From assembly GCA_046732255.1 (NCBI GenBank), contig JBKPMR010000031.1, positions 1 to 64,000 of the forward strand: 64,000 bases of DNA. Direction: 5' to 3'. Both the position numbers and the translations under genes were made by a program. This document shows, in pieces, positions 8,389 to 16,666 of the stretch; the first letter of the stretch is position 1, and each line of letters opens with the position of its first letter. The notes under the pieces were generated by a model. The model did no database searches, was not told where the DNA came from, and saw only the letters and a list, made by a program, of their open reading frames with translations. This DNA comes from DATBLE01 sp046732255 (GTDB lineage Bacteria > Actinomycetota > Thermoleophilia > Gaiellales > Gaiellaceae).

Positions 8389-9224
8389 ACGCCGGCGAGC
8401 AGCTGCAGGCGCTCGCCGACCGCATCGTCGGCGTCTACGAGCGCCATGTCCCGCCCGCCGCGGTTCTCCTCGCCGGATCAGCCGCCCGCGGCGACGCCGA
8501 CTTCTACTCGGACCTCGACCTCCTCATGTACTACGAGACGTTGCCGTCGCGCGAAGCGTTCGAGTCGGCGCTCGGCGAGCTCGGCGGCACGATCGTCCGC
8601 ACGGGCTTCGACCACGAAGACACCGACTTCGACCAGTTCTTCGAGCTCGACGGCGTCCAATGCCAGCTCGCCCACATCACGATCGCGTACTTCGAGTCAG
8701 AGTTGGAGAAGATCGTCGCCGGGGAGCGGCTCGACACGCCCTACGCGAAGGTCGTGATGGGCCTGCTTGAAGGGCGGCCGCTCCGCGGCGAGGAGCTGAT
8801 CACGCGTTGGCGGGAGCAGGCGCGCTACCGGGACGACTATCAGAGGGCCGTGATCGAGCGCCACTGGAAGATCTTTCCGCTCTGGGCGTACGAGGACTAC
8901 TTCCGCAGCCGTGACGCACCCCTCTGGCGCCAGCAGGTGCTGCTCCAGGCGGCCTTCGACCTGCTCGCGGTGCTCGCCGCGCTGAACCGCGTGTACTTCA
9001 CCGACTTCGAGGTGAAGCGGACGCGCGACTTCGTCGAGCAGCTCGAGCTCGCGCCGCCGAATCTGGCCGAGCGGCTGGAGCGCCTGCTGCTGCCCGACAC
9101 GAGCCCTGCCGAGCTGGAGTCTCTGGTCGCCGAGACGCAGGCACTGCTCGCCGAGCACCTCCCCGCCGTCCAGCTTCCCCCGCTCAGGCGCGCGGTCGGG
9201 GAGAGGATCGAGCCCTGGGGCTAG
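8385..9224 (+). CDS. Nucleotidyltransferase-fold protein
   Basis: A 279-residue protein with an N-terminal DNA-polymerase-beta-like nucleotidyltransferase core. LLAGSAARGDADFYSDLDLLMYY (residues about 24-46) holds the GS motif and the two metal-binding Asp residues. ELDGVQCQLAHI may supply the later beta strand, but no clear third carboxylate is visible. The C-terminal half is helical and resembles the helical extensions of antibiotic or protein nucleotidyltransferases. Its substrate is unknown. The GTG at 8385 overlaps the rhodanese stop as GTGA. The stop shares CTAG with the convergent EamA gene. Confidence 0.7.
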   Translation: MNAGEQLQALADRIVGVYERHVPPAAVLLAGSAARGDADFYSDLDLLMYYETLPSREAFESALGELGGTIVRTGFDHEDTDFDQFFELDGVQCQLAHITIAYFESELEKIVAGERLDTPYAKVVMGLLEGRPLRGEELITRWREQARYRDDYQRAVIERHWKIFPLWAYEDYFRSRDAPLWRQQVLLQAAFDLLAVLAALNRVYFTDFEVKRTRDFVEQLELAPPNLAERLERLLLPDTSPAELESLVAETQALLAEHLPAVQLPPLRRAVGERIEPWG

Positions 9225-10078
9225 CGGAACGCGCCAATCAGCGCACCGCCGACGACGACGAGCGACGCGCCGAGGAGGAGATGCCGCCCGACGAGCTCGG
9301 TGCGCCGAAGGAGCAGCACCGCGAGGAGGACGGCGAACAGCGACTCGGTCGCGACGAGCGGGCTGACGACCGTCACCCGTGAGCGGTAGAACGCCTCGAA
9401 GAGGAAGGCATACGACGCGCCCCAGAGCACGCCCGGGAGCACGAAGTGCGGCCCCTCGCGTCGGAGGTCTGCGAAGACGCGGTCGCGACGCGCGATCACC
9501 AGGACAACGAAGACGAGGACGGTCCCGGAGAGGATCGTCGCCGCCGCTGCGAGCTGCGGCGGGACCGTGCTGTCCGTGGCGATGTGGCGGACGAGGTTGT
9601 CGCGGGTCGCGAACAGGACGGTGCAGCCGAAGGCGTAGACGAGCCCGATCGTCCGGAAGTGGTCGGGTCGCGTTCGCTCCGCGATCAGGGCGACTCCTCC
9701 GCCGACGATCGCCACGGCGCCGAGCAGGAGCGGCGCCTGCGCGGGCTCGCCGAGCGCGACGATCGCGATCGTCACGGCGACGAGCGGCGCCGCGCCGGCG
9801 ATCACGGAGGCGCGCGAGGGGCCTGCTTCCCGGACGCCGAGCACGAACAGGAGCTGCGCCCCGCCGGGTGCAAGCAGTCCGGCCAGGAAATAGGGCCAGA
9901 GCGTGCCGCCCCACTCGCGGCCGACCAGAGCGACGACCGCGCAGACGCAGAAGCCGCTGAAGGCGGTTGCGAACGCACCGACGAGCGCATCCCGGCTCCG
10001 CATGACCGAGAAGCCCAGCGCGACGGACATGCCGCCGAACAGGAGCGCAGAGGCAAGCGAGAGAGCGACCCCGGACAC
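9221..10078 (-). CDS. EamA/DMT-family transporter
   Basis: A 285-residue membrane protein with about ten predicted helices in two EamA repeats. The first begins ASALLFGGMSVALGF and the second around LVYAFGCTVLFATRDNL. FLAGLLAPGGAQLLFVLGVREAGPSRASVIAGAAPL is the recognisable helix 3-4 region of drug/metabolite transporters. It is likely an exporter of a small metabolite, with unknown substrate. The C-terminus ends in a short basic tail (GAFR). It is divergent from the panE-like gene at 10109 with only 30 nt between them, so both promoters must overlap there. Confidence 0.82.
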   Translation of the reverse strand: MSGVALSLASALLFGGMSVALGFSVMRSRDALVGAFATAFSGFCVCAVVALVGREWGGTLWPYFLAGLLAPGGAQLLFVLGVREAGPSRASVIAGAAPLVAVTIAIVALGEPAQAPLLLGAVAIVGGGVALIAERTRPDHFRTIGLVYAFGCTVLFATRDNLVRHIATDSTVPPQLAAAATILSGTVLVFVVLVIARRDRVFADLRREGPHFVLPGVLWGASYAFLFEAFYRSRVTVVSPLVATESLFAVLLAVLLLRRTELVGRHLLLGASLVVVGGALIGAFR

Positions 10079-10108
10079 GGTCGGAAGCTAACGGGTTAGG
10101 TTCTCGTG

Positions 10109-11050
10109 ATGGCGATCGAGCGTGTCTGCGTGGTCGGCGGCGGGGTGATCGGGAGCCTCTACGCGGGTCACCTCGCGCGGGTCGCGGAGGTCAGCGTTCT
10201 CACGCGCCGCGAGGAACACGCCCGCGCGCTCGTGACCGACGGTCTGCGGATCTCCGGCAAGTCGGACTTCACCGCCCCGGTCAACGCCACCGCCGACGCC
10301 GGCGACCTGCCCGACTTCGACCTCGGGATCATCGCCACCAAGGCGACCCAGCTCGAGGAGGCGGCCGCCGCGCTCGCCGGCCGCTTTCCCGGCGCGACGA
10401 TGATGACGATCCAGAACGGTCTCGGCGCCGAGGAGCTCGTCCGCGGGCACGGCGACTGGCGGCTGCTCTCCGCGGTCACGTTCATGAGCGGCGTGCGGCA
10501 CGGCGACGCGCACGTCGAGTACGAGCTTGACACCGAGACGTGGCTCGGCCCGTTCGCTGACACGGCGACGTACGAGCAGGCGCAGGAGGTCGAGGCGCTG
10601 CTCGTCGCGGCCGGCCTCCACGCCCGCGCCTTCCCGGACCTCCGGCCTGCGCAGTGGTCGAAGCTGATCTTCAACGCGACCGTGAACACCGTCGCGGCCC
10701 TCACCGACCTGCCCCACGTGAGTGCATTCGCCGCCCGCTCGCACGACACCGATCTCGGGCATCTCGTCCACGACCTGATGGACGAGGGAAAGGCGGTTGC
10801 CGCCGCCGCCGGCGTCGAGCTCCACGAAGATCCGTGGGAGATGAACGTCCACGCCGTCCGCCGGGGCGAGACGCTCGCCGCCGAGGGGCACTACGCCCAC
10901 GTGCCGTCGATGCTCGAGGACGTGCGCGCGGGCCGGCCGACGGAGATCGACTTCATCACCGGCGCCCTCGTTCGCGAGGCCGGGCGACACGGCGTCACGG
11001 TTCCGCTTCACACGGCGATGTACCGGCTGGTCAAGGCTCGCGAGTCGTGA
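10109..11050 (+). CDS. 2-dehydropantoate 2-reductase family protein (paralog 1)
   Basis: A 313-residue ketopantoate-reductase-type enzyme. VCVVGGGVIGSLYAGHLA is the NADP(H) Rossmann loop. IIATKATQLEEAAAAL and TIQNGLGAEELV are family motifs. The C-terminal domain has the catalytic Lys in QWSKLIFNATVNTVAALT and PSMLEDVRAGRPTEIDFITG. The family makes pantoate or reduces related 2-ketoacids. An in-frame GTG sits three bases before the ATG. A second paralog follows with a GTGA overlap, which argues that at least one acts on a catabolic substrate rather than in coenzyme A synthesis. Confidence 0.85.
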   Translation: MAIERVCVVGGGVIGSLYAGHLARVAEVSVLTRREEHARALVTDGLRISGKSDFTAPVNATADAGDLPDFDLGIIATKATQLEEAAAALAGRFPGATMMTIQNGLGAEELVRGHGDWRLLSAVTFMSGVRHGDAHVEYELDTETWLGPFADTATYEQAQEVEALLVAAGLHARAFPDLRPAQWSKLIFNATVNTVAALTDLPHVSAFAARSHDTDLGHLVHDLMDEGKAVAAAAGVELHEDPWEMNVHAVRRGETLAAEGHYAHVPSMLEDVRAGRPTEIDFITGALVREAGRHGVTVPLHTAMYRLVKARES

Positions 11051-11961
11051 GGATCGCGGTGATCGGCTGCGGCGCCGTCGGCTCGCTCTTCGCCGCCAAC
11101 CTCGGCACGCTCGACGACGTCGAGGTCTGGGCGTTCGACCCGTGGCAGGAGCACGTCGACGCGATCAACGCCCACGGGCTCAGGCTTTCGGGCGCCGGCG
11201 AGGTCGTCGGGCGCGTCCGCGCCGTCTCCGATCCGGCCGAGCTGCCGCCGTCCGACCTCGGCATCGTCGCCGTCAAGAGCATGCACACGTCGGAGGCGGT
11301 CGCCGCGACCGCACACGCGTTCCGGGACGGCGCGGTCTGCTCGGTACAGAACGGTGCCGGCAACGAGGAGCTGATCGCCGAGCACGTCCGTGAGGTGATC
11401 CGCGGCACGACGTTTCCCGCCGGGCACGTGGTCGAGCCCGGCCACGTCGGCTGGGACACGAAGGGCGACACGCACATCGGCCCGTTCGAGCCCAGCCCTG
11501 CGTCGATGGAGAAGGTCGGCGCGCTCGCGGACGCCTGCACCCGGGCGGGCATGCCCACCCACGCCCTCGAAGACGCCCGCGGGGCCCAGTGGCGAAAGCT
11601 GATCTTCAACGCCGCGTCCAACGCGATCGCTGCGCTCACCGGTCGGACGCACGGCGGGGTCGCCGAGCCGCCGACACGCGAGCTCGCCTGGGCGGTGATG
11701 GCCGAAGGCAGGGCGGTCGCCGACGCGCAGGGGATCACGCTCGACACGAGCCCGGAGGAGCTGTTCGACCACGCCGCGCGCAGGGACGTCGCCTACGGCC
11801 ACAAGCCGAGCATGCTCCAGGACGTCGAGGCGCGCCGCCCGACCGAGATCGACTTCCTGAACGGCGCAATCGCCGCCTTCGGCGAGCGTCACGGCGTCGA
11901 CACCCCGCTCAACCGCGCACTGACCGAGCTGATCAAAGGACTGGAGGAGACCTGGAGATGA
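11047..11961 (+). CDS. 2-dehydropantoate 2-reductase family protein (paralog 2)
   Basis: A 304-residue second member of the ketopantoate reductase family, starting at a GTG inside the upstream stop. It keeps the Rossmann loop (VIGCGAVGSLFAANL), the SVQNGAGNEEL segment, QWRKLIFNAASNAIAALTG with the active-site Lys, and PSMLQDVEARRPTEIDFLNG. The two paralogs differ clearly across the N-terminal domain, so they are old duplicates rather than a recent tandem copy. The stop overlaps the ATG of the M24 gene, making a three-gene unit. Confidence 0.85.
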   Translation: MRIAVIGCGAVGSLFAANLGTLDDVEVWAFDPWQEHVDAINAHGLRLSGAGEVVGRVRAVSDPAELPPSDLGIVAVKSMHTSEAVAATAHAFRDGAVCSVQNGAGNEELIAEHVREVIRGTTFPAGHVVEPGHVGWDTKGDTHIGPFEPSPASMEKVGALADACTRAGMPTHALEDARGAQWRKLIFNAASNAIAALTGRTHGGVAEPPTRELAWAVMAEGRAVADAQGITLDTSPEELFDHAARRDVAYGHKPSMLQDVEARRPTEIDFLNGAIAAFGERHGVDTPLNRALTELIKGLEETWR

Positions 11962-13070
11962 CGAGCACGCAGGAGATCGAGCGCCGGTACGCCAACGCGC
12001 GCGAGGCGGCGGCCCGTGACGGGCTGGACGCAGTCGTCGTCGCCGGCTCGGAGTACACGGGCTTCGAGGGCGCGGTGCGCTACCTCTCTGGGTTCCGGAT
12101 CCTCCACCGGTACGCCTATGTCGTCCTCCCGGTCGACGGCAAGCCCTCGGTCGTGTTTCCGAAGGAGGCCCGTTGGGTCGGCGACCACTCGGAGGCCTGG
12201 ATCGAGGACAAGGTCTTCGCGGAGCACCCGGGGAAGTGGATCGCCGACCGCGGCTTCGGACGGATCGGCGTCTACGGGCTCGACTACGTGATGCCGGTGC
12301 GCGACTTCCGGCCGCTCGCCGACGTCGCCGTCCCCTGGGACGAGGGCTTCGACCTCGCGAGGGCAGTCAAGAGCGAGGAGGAGCTCGAGTCGGTGCGCGC
12401 GAGCGTCCGGATCAACGAGGACGGCGTCCGCGCCGTCGTCGAGGAGTACGAGGTCGGCAAGACCGAAGCGGAGCTGATGGGCGTCGCCGAGCGCGTGTTC
12501 GCCGCCGCCGGGACGTACCGGACGACGATGGACATGGTCCTGACCGGCGAGAACGGCGGCGCAGGGCCGGAGTTCAAGTTTCCGTCGTTGCGCCGGATCG
12601 GCGAGGACGACCTGCTCCTCTACGGCCTCGAGATCGCCGGGCCGGGCGGGCACTGGGTCGAGTTCTCGCGTCCGATCTGCGCCGGGCGGCCGAACGCGGC
12701 GACCCTCTCCGCGCTCGATGCGTACCAGGAGTACTTCGAGGCCGCGACCAGGACGATGAAGGCCGGCGCGAGCGCGCACGACGTCCACATGGCCGTCTCG
12801 AAACCGTTTCTCGACCGCGGCTTCACGCTCGGCCACGTCACCGGCCACTCGATCGGGATGACGATGATCGAGCACCCGCGCGTCGGCGAGGGGATCGAGG
12901 TCGAGCTGCGCGAGAACATGGTCGTCTCCATGCACCCGCACGCGATCACCGAGGACGAGCAGACCTGCCTCTACATGCAGGACACCTGGCTGGTCACGCG
13001 GGACGGCGGGAAGCCGTTCTCGCAGGTGCCGATCAGGATCTTCCGCCCGGGCGAGGCGCTCGGGGGATAG
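11958..13070 (+). CDS. Creatinase/M24-fold protein with altered metal site
   Basis: A 370-residue protein with an N-terminal creatinase-like domain (residues about 1-130) and a C-terminal pita-bread M24 domain. GHVTGHSIGMTMIEHPRVGEG keeps the conserved His region. However, the usual Asp-Asp-His-Glu-Glu metal set reads approximately Glu, Glu (EFSRP), His, His (SMHPHAI) and Gln (YMQDTW). That suggests a creatinase-like hydrolase or a metal-independent enzyme rather than a prolidase. The ATG overlaps the preceding stop. The last 38 nt overlap the convergent livM gene. Confidence 0.72.
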   Translation: MTSTQEIERRYANAREAAARDGLDAVVVAGSEYTGFEGAVRYLSGFRILHRYAYVVLPVDGKPSVVFPKEARWVGDHSEAWIEDKVFAEHPGKWIADRGFGRIGVYGLDYVMPVRDFRPLADVAVPWDEGFDLARAVKSEEELESVRASVRINEDGVRAVVEEYEVGKTEAELMGVAERVFAAAGTYRTTMDMVLTGENGGAGPEFKFPSLRRIGEDDLLLYGLEIAGPGGHWVEFSRPICAGRPNAATLSALDAYQEYFEAATRTMKAGASAHDVHMAVSKPFLDRGFTLGHVTGHSIGMTMIEHPRVGEGIEVELRENMVVSMHPHAITEDEQTCLYMQDTWLVTRDGGKPFSQVPIRIFRPGEALGG

Positions 13071-14046
13071 CGAGCTCGCGGCCGCCGGTCAGGCCGCGCG
13101 GCAGGAAGATCAGGACGATCGCCATGAACGCGGCGACGGTGACGAGGCTCGTCCCTGCGCCGACGTGGAGCCAGCCGACCTCTCCCTGCTCGGCTTCGCT
13201 GAGGAACGAGTTCAGTCCGCTGATCAAGAGCGCCCCGACGACGGCGCCGAGGAGGCTGCGCGAACCGCCGACGACCAGCATCGCCAGCGTCAGGAACGTG
13301 AAGTCGAGGTAGACGTCGCCGACGTTGATCGTCCCCTGGTAGTGGATGAACAGGCCGCCCGCGAACCCCATCAGCAGGCCCGAGAGCGTGAAGGCCCACA
13401 GGCGCTGCCGGTGGACGTCGATTCCGGCCGCCTGGGCGGCGAACGGGTCTTCGCGCGTTGCTCGGAGCTTCCGCCCGAGCGGGCTGTGCTGGTAGGCGAA
13501 CGCTGCGCAGGCGATCGCGATCGCGCCGACCGTCGCCTGCCAGAGGTCGGTCGTCTCCGGCACGGTCGAGAGGGTCAGCGGGCCGGGCCCGATCTTCTCC
13601 CAGTTGCCGACGATGTTCTGCGTGATCATCAGAACGGCGAACGTCGCGATGCCCGCGGCGAGCCCGGAGAGCCGCATCAGCGGGATCCCGACGAGAAAGG
13701 CGAACACGCCCCCGACTGCGGCCGCGATCACCAGCGACCAGAAGTTCCCGACCGAGTGGTCGCGGATCACCGGGAAGACGCTCGGCAGGATGCTCGGTTT
13801 GGTGTCGGCCGGGATCGAAAGCTCGCCCGCGGCATACGCGCCGAGGATGAAGAAGCCGATCTGGCCGAACGAGAGGACGCCGGAGTTGCCGACGAAGACG
13901 TAGGTCGCGACCACCATCGCCGCGAAGACGAGCCCGTTCTCGAACTCGAGCGCGCGCGCGTTGGAGACGAAGCTGCCCCAGAGGCCGACGAGCGCCAACA
14001 AGGCGACGGGCCCGGCGAGGGGCACGAGTGCGCCGAACCGCTTCAC
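13033..14046 (-). CDS. livM: Branched-chain amino acid-type ABC permease LivM (system 1)
   Basis: A 337-residue polytopic membrane protein of the LivM family. It has N-terminal helices (VPLAGPVALLALVGLWG), then GNSGVLSFGQIGFFILGAYAAG, the cytoplasmic SPLGRKLRATREDPFAAQAAGIDV loop that docks on the ATPases, and VGGSRSLLGAVVGALLISGL. It ends in a soluble basic tail after IFLPRGLTGGRE. With LivH it forms the translocation pore. The GTG at 14046 overlaps the livH stop as GTGA, so it is the last gene of the system 1 operon. Confidence 0.88.
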   Translation of the reverse strand: MKRFGALVPLAGPVALLALVGLWGSFVSNARALEFENGLVFAAMVVATYVFVGNSGVLSFGQIGFFILGAYAAGELSIPADTKPSILPSVFPVIRDHSVGNFWSLVIAAAVGGVFAFLVGIPLMRLSGLAAGIATFAVLMITQNIVGNWEKIGPGPLTLSTVPETTDLWQATVGAIAIACAAFAYQHSPLGRKLRATREDPFAAQAAGIDVHRQRLWAFTLSGLLMGFAGGLFIHYQGTINVGDVYLDFTFLTLAMLVVGGSRSLLGAVVGALLISGLNSFLSEAEQGEVGWLHVGAGTSLVTVAAFMAIVLIFLPRGLTGGRELAIPRAPRPGGRS

Positions 14047-14948
14047 ACCCGTTCCACCGGACGCTTGCCCCGCCCGATGAACAGGCCGTCGGGGCGAACC
14101 AGCAGCGTGATCACGACCAGCGCGAACACGGCCGAATCGAGGTACACGCCGCTCGTGAACGGCCAGGTGCCCGTGCTCGGCAGGAAGCCGCCGAACGCCT
14201 GGGTGGCGAACCCGATCGCGAAGCCGCCGAGGGTCGCGCTCCAGAGGCGGTCGAGCCCGCCGACGACGCAGCCGACGAGGACGATGATCGTGTCGCGCAG
14301 GGCGTAGTCTGGCGTCACGTAGGGCGTCTCCGCCGTCAGCAGGACGGCGACGACGGCGGCGAGCGCGCCCGAGATGATCACCGCGACGAGAATCGTCGAG
14401 TTCGCCCGCACGCCGAGCAGCCTGGCGGTGCGGAAGTCGGCGGCGGCGGCGCGCATGTGCAGGCCGAGGCTCGTCCGGTTGAGGAGCAGCAGGAGGGCGC
14501 CGAGCGTGCAGAGGGCGGCGATGATGTCCACGACCCAGATCCAGCGGACGATCAGGGTGCCGCTGCCGATCGGCTGGTTCAGCCCGGTCAGCGTCCCCAC
14601 CGTCTTGCCGAGCGTCGTGAACTTGAGCGTCGCGATGTAGTAGAGGAGCAGGCTGACCGCGAACGTCGCGATCAGCATCGTCTCCGGCGAGGTGCCGCGG
14701 AGGGGCCGGAACACGGCCACCTCCATCGCGAGCGTCAGCGCGAGGACGACGACGAAGCACATGGCGATGCTGGCCACCGGGTTCCAGCCGTTCGTCAGCG
14801 CGAGCGTGTACGCGCCGGCCATGATCAGCTGGCCGTAGGCGAAGTTGACGAGCCGCAACACGCCGAAGACGAGCCCGATCCCGACCGCCATCAGCGCGTA
14901 GACGGCTCCGAGCGCGGTCGCGTCGATCAGGGTCTGGATCGTGTCCAT
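14043..14948 (-). CDS. livH: Branched-chain amino acid-type ABC permease LivH (system 1)
   Basis: A 301-residue membrane protein of the LivH family. Diagnostic segments are ALGAVYALMAVGIGLVFGVLRLVNFAYGQLIM near the N-terminus, HMRAAAADFRTARLLGVRANST (the ATPase-contact loop) and VGCVVGGLDRLWSATLGGFAIGF. It ends in LLVRPDGLFIGRGK. The ATG overlaps the last base of the livF stop (TGATG), giving tight coupling. Confidence 0.9.
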   Translation of the reverse strand: MDTIQTLIDATALGAVYALMAVGIGLVFGVLRLVNFAYGQLIMAGAYTLALTNGWNPVASIAMCFVVVLALTLAMEVAVFRPLRGTSPETMLIATFAVSLLLYYIATLKFTTLGKTVGTLTGLNQPIGSGTLIVRWIWVVDIIAALCTLGALLLLLNRTSLGLHMRAAAADFRTARLLGVRANSTILVAVIISGALAAVVAVLLTAETPYVTPDYALRDTIIVLVGCVVGGLDRLWSATLGGFAIGFATQAFGGFLPSTGTWPFTSGVYLDSAVFALVVITLLVRPDGLFIGRGKRPVERV

Positions 14949-15703
14949 CAGAGAGACGGTCTCGGGGACAGGTCCGCCGGACCAGTCCCCGAGGCTCCCA
15001 GATATGCCTTGATCAGGCGCTCGGTGTCGTCGGCGTCCTTCGGGCCGAGCGTCGTCGTCAGCTCGCCGTTCGCGAGCACGTAGGTCCGGTCGGCAAACGC
15101 GACCGTCCGCTGGGCGCGCTGCTCGATGAGCAGGATCGTCACACCGCGCTCTCGGATGCTCGTCAGCGCCTGAAACACGGTGTCGACGACCTGGGGCGCC
15201 AGGCCGAGCGACGGCTCGTCGAGGAGGAGGACGTCCGGACGGGCGACCAGCGCGCGCGCGATCGCCAGCTGCTGCTGTTGGCCGCCGGAGAGAGTCCCGG
15301 CCTGGCGGCGCGCGAACTCCTCGACGATCGGAAACAAGTCGTGCACCCAGACGAGGTCGTCGGCGGTGCCGCCGCGGTCACGCCGGCCGGCGAGGCCGAG
15401 GCGGAGGTTCTCGCCCACTGTCAGGTTCGGGTAGACCCGGCGTCCCTCGGGCACGAGCGCGATTCCGGCGCGGGCGACCGCCTCCGGTGCGCGGCCGCGG
15501 ATCGAGCGTCCGCGCAGGAGCAGCTCTCCCGCGTGGGACTTGACCGCGCCCATGATCGCGTGCAGCGTCGTCGACTTACCGGCGCCGTTCGGGCCGATCA
15601 GCCCGACGATCTCGCCTTCGTCGACCCGCAGGCTGAGCCCGCGCACGGCCGAAACGGCCCCGTACCGAACCTCCAGGCTCTCGAGCTCGAGGACGGCGCT
15701 CAC
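14948..15703 (-). CDS. livF: ABC transporter ATPase LivF (system 1)
   Basis: A 251-residue nucleotide-binding subunit. Walker A is GPNGAGKST near residue 38, the signature is LSGGQQQQLAIARAL, and Walker B is VLLLDEPSLGLAP. VPEGRRVYPNLTVGENL is typical of LivF. The 20-residue tail after KAYLGASG is rich in Pro and Ser. The start is a GTG at 15703, immediately after the repeat-rich spacer that separates it from livG. Confidence 0.92.
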   Translation of the reverse strand: MSAVLELESLEVRYGAVSAVRGLSLRVDEGEIVGLIGPNGAGKSTTLHAIMGAVKSHAGELLLRGRSIRGRAPEAVARAGIALVPEGRRVYPNLTVGENLRLGLAGRRDRGGTADDLVWVHDLFPIVEEFARRQAGTLSGGQQQQLAIARALVARPDVLLLDEPSLGLAPQVVDTVFQALTSIRERGVTILLIEQRAQRTVAFADRTYVLANGELTTTLGPKDADDTERLIKAYLGASGTGPADLSPRPSL

Positions 15704-15714
15704 GGCCGTTCCTT

Positions 15715-15810
15715 CAGCCGGCTCGTGCCCCGAACGGGGCGCGGCCGGCGGCCTGTCGCTGCCAGCCGGCTCGTGCCCCGAACGGGGCGCGGCCGGCCGC
15801 CTGTCGCTGC
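15715..15810. repeat. 48-bp tandem duplication in the livG-livF spacer
   Basis: Two adjacent 48-bp units (15715-15762 and 15763-15810) differ at a single base. Each begins CAGCCGGCTCGTG and contains a GCCCC-GAA-CGGGGC hairpin. The first unit starts just upstream of the livF GTG on the minus strand, so it sits in the livF leader. Confidence 0.8.
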
Positions 15811-15814
15811 GGAC

Positions 15815-15895
15815 TTAACGGTGCCAGGCACTGTAAAGACCCTGCTCGGAGGGGGAATCCGGGGCCGTTTCTTAACAGTGCCTGGCACGGTTAAC
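15815..15895. repeat. Long inverted repeat with GTGCCAGGCAC cores
   Basis: Arms at 15815-15838 and 15871-15895 are near-perfect inverted copies (about 22 of 24 positions). Each contains the small palindrome GTGCCAGGCAC flanked by TTAAC-like ends, with a 32-nt spacer. It lies five bases after the livG stop and belongs to the palindrome family described in the findings. Confidence 0.75.
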
Positions 15896-15899
15896 AGGC

Positions 15900-16664
15900 T
15901 CATTCGACGATCGGGGCCTCGCCGAGGTAGGCCGCGGCGACGTCGAGGTTTCCCCGCACCTCGGCCGGAGTTCCCTCGGCGAGCGTCCGGCCCTGGTCGA
16001 GCACCTGGATCCGGTCGCACACCTCCATGACGAGGGCCATGTTGTGGTCGATCAGGAGCACGCCGGCCTCGTGGTCGTCACGCACCGACCGGACGACCCC
16101 TGCGAACTCCGGCACCTCCGCCTCGGGCAACCCCGCAGCCGGCTCGTCGAGGAGCAGGAAGCGCGGTTCGGTCGCGAGCGCCCGCGCCACGCCGAGCTTG
16201 CGCTCGTCGCCGTGCGCGAGGCTGCCCGCGGGCTGTTTCTCCCGTGCGTCCAGGCCGACGAGCTCGAGCAGCGAGTCGGCGCGCCGCCGAGCCTCGCGCG
16301 ATCCGGCACCGGAGCCGAGCGCAGCGACCTCGACGTTCTCGCGGACGCTCAGCCCGGCGAATGAGCGGCTGTGCTGGAAGGTGCGGGCGAGCCCGGCCCG
16401 GCCCCGCCGGTGTGGACTCCACGACGTGACGTCGCTCCCGGACAGCTCGACCGACCCGCTCGAGGGGAAGTCGAAGCCGGTGAGGACGTTCACGAGCGTC
16501 GTCTTGCCGGCCCCGTTCGGTCCGATCAGCCCGACCACCTCGTGGCGGTGCAGCTCGAGCGTCACGTCACGGAGGGCGTGGACGCCCTCGAAGTGGCGCG
16601 AGACGGCGGTGGCCCGGAGAACGTCTCCGGGCCACCGGTCCGCAAAGCCATTTGGCTGAGCCAT
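15900..16664 (-). CDS. livG: ABC transporter ATPase LivG (system 1)
   Basis: A 254-residue ATPase with the LivG layout. Walker A is GPNGAGKTTLVNVLTGF, the Q-loop region is GLARTFQHSRSFAGLSV, and Walker B is FLLLDEPAAGL with an H-loop in VLLIDHNMALVMEV. The signature is atypical (SLAHGDERKLGVARAL in place of LSYGQQR). I chose the ATG at 16664, two bases beyond the upstream stop; the longer open frame adds no family sequence. It ends in YLGEAP. Confidence 0.88.
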   Translation of the reverse strand: MAQPNGFADRWPGDVLRATAVSRHFEGVHALRDVTLELHRHEVVGLIGPNGAGKTTLVNVLTGFDFPSSGSVELSGSDVTSWSPHRRGRAGLARTFQHSRSFAGLSVRENVEVAALGSGAGSREARRRADSLLELVGLDAREKQPAGSLAHGDERKLGVARALATEPRFLLLDEPAAGLPEAEVPEFAGVVRSVRDDHEAGVLLIDHNMALVMEVCDRIQVLDQGRTLAEGTPAEVRGNLDVAAAYLGEAPIVE

Positions 16665-16666
16665 CG

